Shown piece by piece: positions 35,884-48,100 of a stretch of DNA of 64,000 nucleotides. A program made the position numbers and the translations under genes. The notes beneath the pieces are model-generated. The model worked only from the letters and a program-made list of their open reading frames with translations, searched no databases and was not told the origin of the DNA. Positions within the stretch are counted from its first letter, which is position 1; each line of letters opens with the position of its first letter. The stretch comes from Fragum whitleyi (Eukaryota > Mollusca > Bivalvia > Cardiida > Cardiidae): NCBI GenBank assembly GCA_948146395.1, contig OX411548.1:37456912-37520911 (forward strand). The letters run 5' to 3'.

Positions 35884-36149
35884 TGACAAGGTCAGGCCGT
35901 GTGAGAAAGAAGCCCTCCAAATTGATAGAAGGGGATCCAGACACCGAATGTATGGTCAAAATAAAGACTGAACAAGATCCAAGTCCTGCACCAGTACTGG
36001 TTCAAGAAATTCTCATGCCAAAGGTTGAGGAGCCGGAGCCTATCCAAGAAGAATTTTTCACGCCAATGAAAATAGAAACATCGTTCTCAGCTGATGAAGA
36101 TGCTGGGAGGTCAGAGGATTCTGGGAAATCAGGAGGACGTTCTGGAAGG
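35884..36149 (+). CDS. HMGXB4: HMGXB4 exon, first one identified
   Basis: Acceptor TATTACAG; starts with TG, so the preceding exon must give one base. If that base is A, the joined codon would be ATG, giving [14 protein letters not shown] as N terminus. The rest is acidic and proline-rich. Donor AGG|GTAAAA in phase 0. An alternative acceptor at 35870 would add YCITV. Confidence 0.75.
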
Positions 36150-39100
36150 GTAAAATATTTTATATTGTTACTTCCGTGACCAAAATAATGTAAATACAGC
36201 TTAAACAAACTCCTGATCAACTATAATTCATTTCAGAGCTTTCTAAGTGTCAATCAATAAATAATTTGCTTTACTTTTAGAATGTTACCCTAAAGTACTC
36301 ATTTATTAGCTTACCTGAGCACAAAATGTTCTAGCTGAGCTATTGTTATCACTCTAGAGGCAATAAATACAGCCTAATCTTCATTAAACTGAAACAGAAT
36401 ATTGTTCAGGTCAGAGGGATGAAGCCTATAGAAAATAGGAAGGCTCCCTGCCATTTCACAGGAAAAGTTGCCTTGATAAATTGATTAAGATTTTCTTGTT
36501 TACAACAAATGTGGCCCACTCTTTGAGAAACTTTGTCAAATTCAACGTTTAGCCACAAGGTTTAGCCCCTTTTCAATTGTGAAGGATCCATTTGATATAT
36601 TAATATATTAATTAATATTAAATTATATAAAATTAATATTAATATATATTAATGACATATTAAGCATGATCTTAATGATACTCATCTACTGATACCAAAG
36701 TCAAGGTCATGTAACAAGTGCAAGGTCATCTGTCAAGGTCAAATAACTCAAAAACTTAACCAAAAAACTTAAAATTGCCAATATCTTCAAGCCTATTCAA
36801 GGTACAAGCCTCATATTTAGCAATGTTCTCCCCAGGCCCTTATGGCGTATCGGCCTTCAAGAAATTTAACAGGTTGCCGATACACCTTAAGAACGCCGAT
36901 ACACTTAAATTTGACCACCAATACAGCTCAATTTCTTTTTGAACAAAGGGTCAAAACGAGCAATAAAACTGATTGCAGACGCGCGGTCATTACATAATCG
37001 CTTTCTGGGAAGTTGTATACTGTCAATTACACAGTATCCCTAATTGATAAGACCCTTGCTAATTGGTGGTTATCAATTTTTTCTTCACGGTTGGTGGATT
37101 TTCACTGGTTCCGCATGTCCAGTAACAGAGAATAATGGTTGGGTACCAATACGAAACGACAATTGCCAATTTTTACCGAGATCCACTGGAAACAATGGAA
37201 AAAATTGTTTTCACAACTATTTGCTCAAGTCAAACTAGATTTACCTTTATGTTCCAATGTGAATTTTGATTATATCAAACAAATGATTGGCAAGAATATG
37301 CAGTTTTCGCGATCTTTCTACTGCCGAGAATTAGGCAAAATAAGACACATTGCAGACAGACTGTCTGTTCAAAATTCATATGGACATTAGATCTACTTTT
37401 AGTTAGAAAATTGAAACAAAACTTTTGATAGGTATGTTCAACCTAAAACATTTTTATTCTTTTTTTTTCATTCCAGAATTGTAATCAAGATAAATTCTTA
37501 TATTTCTAAATTAGGTCATAGAAATTGATATGGAAAAGAAAAAAAAAAAACCACTTGTAAAATCAAAGTGCTAAAAGTCCTGTCACTGGCTTCTCCAAAC
37601 AAACTAGTCATCAACTTATAAATTCGTTAAAAGGTATATGTTGAATAAAATAATGCTTTTGGAGGTATTTTTTGGGGGAAATAAGATATGAAAAAGGCTT
37701 TGTGAACACATTAGAAAAAAATAATCCCCCGCCAAAAAATTTTCGGGGGGGATATTGTTTTTGCCATGTCCGTCCGTCCTTCCTTCCGTCTGTCTGTCCG
37801 TCCGTCTGACATTCGTTTCCGCGCTATTTCTTGAAAACTATAGACTGGATTTCAATGAAACTTGGCACACAGCTTCATTACAATGAGGACATGCGCATAT
37901 AGTCGTCGGGGTTACCCGGTTCGACCGTTGAATTTAGAGTTACTGCCCCTGACTGTTAAAGCCATATACATACATAGTGACATTCAGTTCCGCGCTATTT
38001 CTTGAAAACTATAGACTGGATTTCAATGAAACTTGGCACACAGCTTCACTACAATGAGGACATGCGCATATCGTCGTGGGGGTAACCCGGTTCGACGGTC
38101 AAATTAAGAGTTACTGCCCCTGACTGTTTAAGACATATACATACATAGTGATATTCGTTTCCGCGCTATTTCTTGAAAATTATAGACCGGATTTCAATGA
38201 AACTTGGCACACAGCTTCACTTCCAAGAGGACATGTGCATATCGTCGGGGTAACCTGGTTCGATTGTCAAATTTAGAGTTGAAGCCCCTGACTGTTTAAG
38301 CCATATACATACATAGTGATATTCGTTTCCGCACTATTTCTTGAAAACTATAGACCGGATTTCAATGAAACTTGGCATACAGCTTCACTACAATGAGGAC
38401 ATGGGCATATTGTCAGGGTTGCCTGGTTCGACCGTGAAATTTAGAGTTACTGCCCCTGACTGTTTAAGCCATATACATACAGAGTGATATTTGTTTCCAC
38501 GCTATTTCTTGAAAACTGTAGACCGGATTTTAATGAAACTTGGCACACAGCTTCACTACAAAGAGGATATGGGCATATCGTAAGGGTTACCTGGTACGAC
38601 TGTGAAATTTAGAGTTACTGCCCCTGACTGTTTAAGCCATATACATACAGAGTGATATTGTTTCCGCACTATTTCTTGAAAACTGTAGACCGGATTTCAA
38701 TGAAACTTGGCACACAGCTTCACTACAATGAGGACATGCGCATATCGTCTTCAGGGTTACCCGGTTCGACGGTCAAATTTAGAGTTACTGCCCCTGACTG
38801 TTTAAGCCATATACATACATAGTGATATTCGTTTCCGCGCTATTTCTTGAAAACTATAGACCGGATTTCAATAAAACTTGGCACACAGCTTCACTACAAT
38901 GAGGACATGGGCATATTGTCAGGGTTGCCTGGTTCGACCGTGAAATTTAGAGTTACTGCCCCTGACTGTTTAAGCCATATACATACAGAGTGATATTTGT
39001 TTCTGCGCTATTTCTTGAAAACTGTAGACCGGATTTTAATGAAACTTGGCACACAGCTTCACTACAAAGAGGATATCGGCATATCGTAAGGGCTACCTGG

Positions 39101-42100
39101 TTCGACCGCCGAATTTAGAGTTACTACAATGAGGACATGCGCATATCGTCTTCAGGGTTACCCGGTTTGACGGTCAAATTTAGAGTTACTGCCCCTGACT
39201 GTTTAAGCCATATACATACATAGTGATATTCGTTTCCGCACTATTTCTTGAAAACTATAGACCGGATTTCAATGAAACTTGGCACACAGCATCACTACAA
39301 TGAGGACATGCGCATATAGTTGTTGGGGTTACCCGGTTCGACGGTCAAATTTAGAGTTACTGCCCCTGACTGTTTAAGCCATATACATACATAGTGATAT
39401 TCGTTTCCGCGCTATTTCTTGAAAACTATAGACCGGATTTCAATGAAACTTGGCACACAGCTTCACTTCCAAGAGGACATGTGCATATCGTCGGGGTAAC
39501 CTGGTTCGATTGTCAAATTTAGAGTTGAAGCCCCTGACTGTTTAAGCCATATACATACATAGTGATATTCGTTTCCACGCTATTTCTTGAAAACTATAGA
39601 CCGGATTTCAATAAAACTTGGCACACAGCTTCACTACAATGAGGACATGGGCATATTGTCAGGGTTGCCTGGTTCGACCATGAAATTTAGAGTTACTGCC
39701 CCTGACTGTTTAAGCCATATACATACAGAGTGATATTTGTTTCCGCGCTATTTCTTGAAAACTGTAGACCAGATTTTAATGAAACTTGGCACACAGCTTC
39801 ACTACAAAGAGGATATGGGCATATCGTAAGGGTTACCTGGTTCGACCGCCGAATTTAGAGTTACTACAATGAGGACATGCGCATATCGTCTTCAGGGTTA
39901 CCCGGTTCGACGGTCAAATTTAGAGTTACTGCCCCTGACTGTTTGAGCCATATACATACATAGTGATATTCGTTTCCGCACTATTTCTTGAAAACTATAG
40001 ACCGGATTTCAATGAAACTTGGCATACAGCTTCACTACAATGAGGACATGGGCATATTGTCAGGGTTGCCTGGTTCGACCGTGAAATTTAGAGTTACTGC
40101 CCCTGACTGTTTAAGCCATATACATACAGAGTGATATTTGTTTCCGCGCTATTTCTTGAAAACTGTAGACCGGATTTTAATGAAACTTGGCACACAGCTT
40201 CACTACAAAGAGGATATGGGCATATCGTAAGGGTTACCTGGTTCGACTGTGAAATTTAGAGTTACTGCCCCTGACTGTTTAAGCCATATACATACAGAGT
40301 GATATTGTTTCCGCGCTATTTCTTGAAAACCTTAGACCGGATTTCAATGAAACTTGGCACACAGCTTCACTACAATGAGGACATGCGCATATCGTCTTCA
40401 GGGTTACCCGGTTCGACGGTCAAATTTAGAGTTACTGCCCCTGACTGTTTAAGCCATATACATACATAGTGATATTCGTTTCCGCGCTATTTCTTGAAAA
40501 CTATAGACCGGATTTCAATGAAACTTGGCATACAGCTTCACTACAATGAGGACATGCGCATATCGTCGTCGGGGTAACCCGGTTGGACCGTCGAATTTAG
40601 AGTTACTGCCCCTGACTGTTTTAGCCATATACAAACAGAGTGATATTTGTTTCCGCGCTATTTCTTGAAAACTATAGGTTGATGTAGATAAAAGATAACC
40701 TGTACCTAAGTTTGATATTAACTCTATTGACAATGAAAATATGTTCGGCGGGGGATATCAATTCAACGAATTTGCTTGTTGTATTATACAATCTAGTTTT
40801 ACTTATTTCTGGAGAAGGGCCTTCCTCAATCATTCAAGGACTTCCCAAGGATTTTAAAAATACCTTAAATACATTGTTAAATAGAGATCTATAAACGTTG
40901 ACAATACACGCAGTGCTGGCCTTGGAACTCTCAATTATATGAGCATAACACAGCCTAAGTGCAGTCGATTTACTGTTTTCTATGACTTTTTAGCTCACCT
41001 GAGCTCGAAGTGCTCAAGGTGAGCTATTGGGATTGTAGAATGTCCGTCGTCAGTCGTCCGTCGTGCGTCGTCCACAATTTCTTTAAACATCTTCTCCTCC
41101 TAAACCAGTGGGCCAATCTTGATGAAACTTGGCAGGGATGTTCCTTGGGTCAAGCTCTACCAAAGTTGTTCAAATAAATGAAATCCACCCTTAACTTTCC
41201 CTTTACCCTTAACAAAAAGGGTGAAAATATGAAAATCTTTAAAAATCTTCTTCTCTGAAACCAGAAGGCAGACAGCTTTCATATTTTGTTTGTAGCATCA
41301 TCTAGTGGACCTCTACCAAGTTTGTTCATATCAAGACCCTGGGGTCATATTTGGGCTTTGCCCGGGCCCAACCCTTTTTACATAGAATTGAAGAGGGAAA
41401 ATCTTTTAAAATCTTCTTCTCTGAAACCAGATGGCAGACGGCTTTAATATTTGGTGTGTAGCATCACCTAGTAAGCCTCTACCAAGTTTGTTCATATCAA
41501 GACCCTTGGGTCATATTTGGCCTTGGCATGGGTGCATCCCTTTATCTCGTATGAGCACGAAGGGAAAAAAACGAAAATCTTCAAAAACCTTCTTCTATGA
41601 AACTAGATGGCAGACAGCTTTCATATTTGGTATGTAGCATCATCTAGTGAACTTCTACCAAGTTTCTACATATCAAGACCCTAGGATCATATTTGGGCTC
41701 CACCCGGGTGCAACCCTTTTTACATAGAATCAAAGAGCGAAAATCTTTTAAAATCTTCTTTAATCAAAACCCGAGGACACACTGCCTTCATTTTTAGCTC
41801 CACTGGCTGAAAGCCACTGGGGCTATTGTTATGGCTTTGTGTCCGTCGTGCGTCCGTCCGTGCGTGCGTGCGTGCATCCGGTCGTAAACTTTTCTTTAAA
41901 AATCTTCTCCTCAGAAACTACTGAATGAATTTCAACCAAACTTCACAGGAATGATCCTTGGATGACCCTCTTTCAAAGTTGTTCAAGAAATTTTGATCCA
42001 ATGAAAAACATGGATTTAATGGGCGTGGCTAATTTCCAAATATGGTAAAAAGTGAGTTTTCTCAGATTCTAATCAATGGAAACCAATTAAATTTTACATG

Positions 42101-45100
42101 AATGATCCTTGGGTGACCCTCTGTCAGTCTACAAAAAATCATTGTGATCGGATGGAAAATGTGCATTTTATGGGCGGAGGTCAATTCTCTATATGTTATA
42201 TAGTTGAAACTTTGAAAATCATTTTCTCAGAATGAAACTGATGGCTATCAACCAAATTTCTGTGGAATGATCCTTGAGTGACCCTTTATCAGTCTACAAG
42301 AAATCATTGTGATCGGATGAAAAATATGCATATTATCGGCAGAGGTCATTTCTCTATATATTATATAGTGGAAACTTTGAAAATCATTTTCACAGAATCT
42401 AATTTTCGGATATCAACCAAATTTCACTGGAATGATCCTGGAGTGATCCTTTATCAGTGTACCAAAAATTATTTTGATTGGATGAAAATTTTGTATTTTA
42501 TGGGCGGAGGTAATTTCTCAATATGTTAAATAGTGGAAACTATGAAAATCATTTCTTCAGAATGTAACTGATAGATATCAATCAAACATTTTTGGTATGA
42601 TCTTTGGGTGACCCATTATCATGCAGCCAAAAATTATTATGATTTGATCAAAAATATGTCTTTTAAGAGTGGAGGTCAATTCTCTATTTGTTATATAGTT
42701 GAAACTTTGAAAATCATTTTCAACATCAGTAGAACCCTAAATATCTAAAAATCTAGTCAAAACATTTATTTGTTTTTAAAAGAATTTCAAGCCTGTGGAG
42801 CGACACAAGCCATTCATGGCTTTCTAGTTGGTATGTAGCATCATCTAGTGGGCACCTACCAAGTTTTTTCATATCAAGACCCTTGGATCATATTTGGGCT
42901 CCACCTAGGTGCATCCCTTTTAGCTCATCTGAGCACGATGGGTGAAAAAAGGAAAACCTTTAAAAATCTTCTTCTCTGAAACCAGAAGGCAGACAGCTTT
43001 CATTTTTAGCTCACCTGAGCACAAAAGGCTCAAGGTCAGCTATTGTGATCACTCACTGTCCGTCGTCCGTCCGTTGTCCGTCCGTCCGTCTGTCTGTCTG
43101 TCCGTCCGTCCGTCCGTCTGTCCGTCCGTCAACAATTTCTTTAAACATCTTCTCCTCCTAAACCACTGGGCCAATCAAGCTGAAACTTGGCAGGGATGTT
43201 CCTTGGGTGAAGCTCTTTAAAAGTTGTTAAAAGAATTTAATTTCATCAAAAACTGAAGTTTCCATGGTTACATAATAGCCCAAAATGGCCGAAAATCTTA
43301 GAAAAAATTCTTCTCCTCCTAAACCACTGGGCCAATCAAGCTGAAACTTGGCAGGGATGTTCCTTTGGTGAAGCTCTTTAAAAGTTGTTAAAAGAATTTA
43401 ATTTCATCAAAAACTCTAGTTTCCATGGAAACGGAAAGTCTAAAAAATGGCCGAAAATGGCTTTAAATAATAGAAAAATTTCTTCTCCTCCTAAACCACT
43501 GGGCCAATCAAGCTGAAACTTGACAGGGATGTTCCTTGGGTGAAGCTCTTTAAAAGTTGTTAAAAGAATTTAATTTCATCAAAAACTCTGGTTGCCATGG
43601 TTACATAATAGCCCAAAATGGCCGAAAATCTCAGAAAAAATTCTTCTCCTCCTAAACCACTGGGCCAATCAAGCTGAACCTTGGCAGGGATGTTCCTTGG
43701 GTGAAGCTCTTTAAAAGTTGTTAAAAGAATTTAATTTCATCAAAAACTCTAGTTTCCATGGTAACGGAAAGTCTAAAAAATGGCCGAAAATGGCTTTAAA
43801 TAATAGAAAAATTTCTTCTCCTCCTAAACCACTGGGCCAATCAAGCTGAAACTTGGCAGAGATGTTCCTTTGGTGCAAGTCTTCAAAAGTTGTTAAAAGA
43901 ATTTAATTTCATCAAAAACTGAAGTTTCCATGGTAACAAAAAGTCTGAAAAATGGCCGTATATGGCTGAAAATATTAGAAAAAATTCCTCTTCTCCTACA
44001 CCACTTGGCCAAACAAGTTGAAACTTGGCAGGGATGTTCCTTTGGTGAAGGTCTTCAAAATTTGTTAAAAGAATTTAATTTCCTCAAAAATTGTAGTTTC
44101 CATGGTAACAGAAAGTCTGAAAAATGTCCGAAAATGGCTGAAAATATTAGAAAAAATTCTTCTCCTCCCAAACCACTGGGCCAATCAAGCTAAAACCTGG
44201 CAGGGATGTTCCTTGGGTGAAGGTCTTCAAAAGTCGGTAAAAGATTTTAATTTCATCTAAAACTCTAGTTTCCATGGTAAACGAAAGTCTGAAAAATGGC
44301 CGAAAATGGCTGAAAATATTAGAAAAAATTCTTCTCCTCCTAAACCACTGGGCCAATCAAGCTGAAACTTGGCAGGGATGTTCCTTGGGTGAAGGTCTTC
44401 AAAAGTTGTTAAAAGAATACACCATGATAAGTGAAAAGTTGAAAATTTACGAAACTTAAAAAAACCCAAGTTGCAGTAGGACTAATTTAAACCAACCTTA
44501 ATGTAAATCAAACAAATTCTGGTTTTCATAACATGGTTGGCAAGTTATGAGTGACATACTCAGGTGAGCGATATAGGACCATCATGGTCCTCTTGTTTTG
44601 TATGTAGCATCATCTTATGGACCTCTTCCAAGTTTGTTCATATCAAGATCCTGGGGTCACATTTGGGGTCCACCCGGGTGCGTCGCTTTTTACAAAGAAT
44701 CAAAGAACAAAAAGGCATAACTGTCTTGCTCTTCACTGAAAACTTTCCATGGTATTGATCTTAGGCAATTATCTTCTTTTTGACATCTGCCTATCTAATT
44801 AATGTGATGTCCCAGGGTCAAAGAGACTCAGGTGAGCGATCTAGGACCATCTTGGTCCTCTTGTTAATTTAATTTTCTTAAATATTCCAATTTTCTTCTT
44901 TTCTTTTGCAATAGTCTTTTAGTACACAATATATTCTATTAAAGGGAAGGAATACAAGGGGAAGGGGGGAGGGGAGTTTAAGCCATCATGCAACATTTTA
45001 TTGATGATTTTGGGGTCAGGTTATTTATGTAGAGATGCTATAAAGGTGTCAAAGAAAAAAAAATCAAGTTCAAATGAAATTATATATTCAACAATGCAGA

Positions 45101-48100
45101 AGTTCTGCTTGACAAATATAAAAAAGCCTTATCCAGTAAAACCACTGTAATCCTCCTTTATTATTAACACAAATACAAAGTAATCAGACAATATAGCCGC
45201 ACGCATATGCAAAATTTTCTGGGGAGAACCCTGTTTAGCATGGAGATAGATCTCAGTAATATGCATCTGTTGGTACCAAAGTCAAGGTCATGTTACAAGG
45301 TCAAAGTCATCTGTCAATCTAAAAAATTTTAACCAAAAACCTTAACATTGCCATAATCTTCAAGCATATTCATGATACGAGGCTCAGCATTGTGATAGAT
45401 CTCAATGATACTCATCTGCTGAATGATATGCATCTGTTGATACCAAGGTCATATCATCTGTCAGGGTAAAACTTCTTAAAAACATAACAAAAAACATTAT
45501 CTGTTCAGTAAGCATATTTTAGATATCTTTCTCATTATTGGCACGATGAAAGGTCTCAGTTATGTGCATCTGTAGGTATCATGATCAAGGTCATGTTAAA
45601 AGATCAAGATTATCTGTCAAAGTCAACAATTTGATAAATGCTGTTAGTTATTGCCCTTTGTTAATTGACAAGAATATGCCTTCAACCTGCTCTTCAGGGG
45701 GGGGGGGGGGGGATAAATGTTATAAAAACATCTCTTGTTTATTTAACTTTGCTTACTGAATTTCGGTGTATCATATCTACTGTTTTACAATTTAGTTTAT
45801 TTTCTGATTTAGAATGGTACTTAAGATATTTTCTTGCATTTTAGCCAGGAACAATGAGTCATAATAACTTAGTACTGTATATCAGTTAGGGGATGTCCTC
45901 ATACAGTCAGTTGATATAAAAGCATCTTTTAGGTCCTTGATGACCTCTTGTTAAATATTGCAAATGTTTTATTATCCTGAGGCTGAACAAATGGGCTTGG
46001 TTAAGGAAAATGTCGGTGAAATTCATTAGATCAAATTATAATAGTTCCTTGAACGAGCTTCAAATAAAAGAAAATCTAATGAAATTAATAATTTGGAATA
46101 TCTTTATGTCTTTTGTCTAAAATTTGCGTTTATCTTATAACTATACAAATATCTGTATGATAACAGCCCATGTGTTATTTTTTATGATATCCCATGGATA
46201 TTTTTATAACAATGATGTACTGCTATTATTTTTAGAAACATTGAAAAAAAACTAATATTTCTCTTAGAACCACCGAATAAAAGATAGCTAACAAAATTAT
46301 AAGATAAATATAATAATACAAATTTAGTATATTGTATGAAAAAAATATCTAACTCGTTTATGGGAATTGATTATTGGCTCGGCAAAGCCGCAACAATTTT
46401 CAATTCGCCCAACCTTCTTAGAATTTTTTTTTCATACAAAACACTTAGTATGTATTATATTTTTTATTTTTTCTTTTGTTTTTATTTAAGGCTAGGAAAA
46501 AATCTGCAAAGGTTCTTGAAATGGAAGAATTTGAAGAAGCAGAAAGGAAAACTTTGAAAAAAGATGCTGGAAAGAAGACTGCAACTCCTATACAAAGCCT
46601 TCCTAAAAAGATTCCAAAGTCTCCGCCATCACCTGTTTCAGCTGTTACTTCACCCCCTCCACCAATCCTGACCATGAAGCTAAAGACAACAGTAATGCCT
46701 ACACTGATTAGTCCATCTGCCTCGCAGACAAGCTCTCCCAAAAAGATCACTAGTCCTAAATCCCCTATAGCAGCTCAAGGAGAGGGGAAAGCTAGTGTAA
46801 TTAAACTACTTCTAAGTTCACCAGCACAATCTACCAGCTCACTTCTGTCAGCAGCGTCTGTGGGTCAAATCTCTCCACCTGCTGCTAAACCTGGTACTGG
46901 GTCTACAAAAAAGAAAGGCAAAAACAAAGAAAAGAGTGGACAGGAGTTTGTGGTGACTAGTCCAGCTGGTGAAAAGGGACCTCTAAAACAGGTTATACAT
47001 ATTGCTAAACCTACAATGATAAAACAGGAAGAAGACATACAAGATGACATGTCTGTTAATACTCTACTGCAAATGCAACAGAAAAACACTCCAATCAAGG
47101 TTGAGAAAACCAAAACTCCTAAAGAGCCAAAGATCAAAAAAGAGAAAAAATCACCCAAAGATACCCAGGCCGTAGGCCCTCCACCCCCGTTGCCCTCCCC
47201 AAATGTTATTCATGTTGGAGCTATGAATTTGGGAGGAATGGATTTAAAACCTGAACTGGAAGTTGTGTCCTCCAAGAAGAAGAAACAGCCTAAAGTTGTT
47301 ATAGAGAGAGACGAGGAAGCAGTAATAAAGGATGAGTATGAACTTGATGTTCCTGATATTGAACTAGGTGAGCCTGGGGAAGATTCATTCATGAAGATGG
47401 AAGATTCTAGTCTTGAGATTCAAGATGACTTTAAGGTGAAACCAAAATCAGCAAAAAAGAAGAAAGCAGCTAAGGACAAGGGTGAAAAAGTTGCTGTTCC
47501 AGACTCCCTGGATATGCCAAGTTCTGGTTAGTAATCTATAGGATGAAGAAAGTATATGTTGATACAATGGAGGTATGAAACTAAAAAGCTAATCAAACTT
47601 TATGAATAAAGGAAGCAGATTCATATAAAAGTGTGATTAGTTTTTTAGTGTAATACATCCATGAAATAATCAAATATTATCTTTATATCTTATAATTTAA
47701 TTTCATAAAGCTTAAATTAAAAAAAAGGTATTTTAAGAAACAGATTTATTACAGTTCTACTTCTTGCAGAAGCTTACAAAATAAATGTATGCTCAAAATT
47801 GTTCTAATTGACAAAACATCATGAATTCAAATTAATCAGCATGTTAGCTTGTGACGAACATTTTTAGCTCGACTGTTTCCAGAGAAAATCAAAGGTATTG
47901 CTGTAGCCTAGGTATTGTTGTCGTCTTTGTTGTTGTTGTCTGCATTGGTGTGTCATTGTCGTGCAAAAACTTCAACATTTTGTAATAACTTTTGAAGGGT
48001 AAGTGATAGCACCTTCATATTTCAAATGTTGATTGTCTGGGACAAGGCCTTTATGTTCTGTTGGTATCAGATTCAAGGTCATCAGTCAAGGTCAAGGTCA

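Larger units (their letters stand above)
40992..44865 (+). mobile_element. Helitron-like AGCTCACC element with two nested inserts
   Basis: Start TTTTTAGCTCACCTGAGCTCG, end GGACCATCTTGGTCCTCTTGTT. Own modules carry CATATCAAGACCCT and GCATCATCTAGTG. Nested elements at about 41796-42827 and 43008-44597. Copy A keeps the empty site GACTCTTTAATTTAAT near 32751. No TSD longer than T can be seen. Confidence 0.75.
36823..45233. mobile_element. Inverted-terminal-repeat transposon, copy B
   Basis: Left end ATGTTCTCCCCAGG, right end CTGGGGAGAACCCTG; flanks TTTAGCA at 36816-36822 and 45234-45240 form a 7-bp target duplication. The body is collinear with copy A but is interrupted by elements at 37724-40780 and 40992-44865. 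With these removed, about 1.5 kb remains. No transposase frame was recognised. Confidence 0.75.
36308..45952 (+). repeat. Older Helitron-like repeat split by copy B
   Basis: Starts AGCTTACCTGAGCACAAAATG and ends TTGATGACCTCTTGTT at 45952. Its body has modules TACTCATCTGCTGATACCAAAGTCAAGGTCATGT on both sides of the 36823-45233 insertion, so it was already present when copy B landed. Confidence 0.55.

Noticed and set aside
37823..40700. CRISPR-like array
   Set aside because: Units are about 169 bp head to tail with no unique spacers, in a eukaryotic intron; this is a tandem array in a transposon.
46445..46750. Minus-strand frame opposite the large HMGXB4 exon
   Set aside because: Shadow of the coding strand: its composition is the complement of K/S/P-rich codons.
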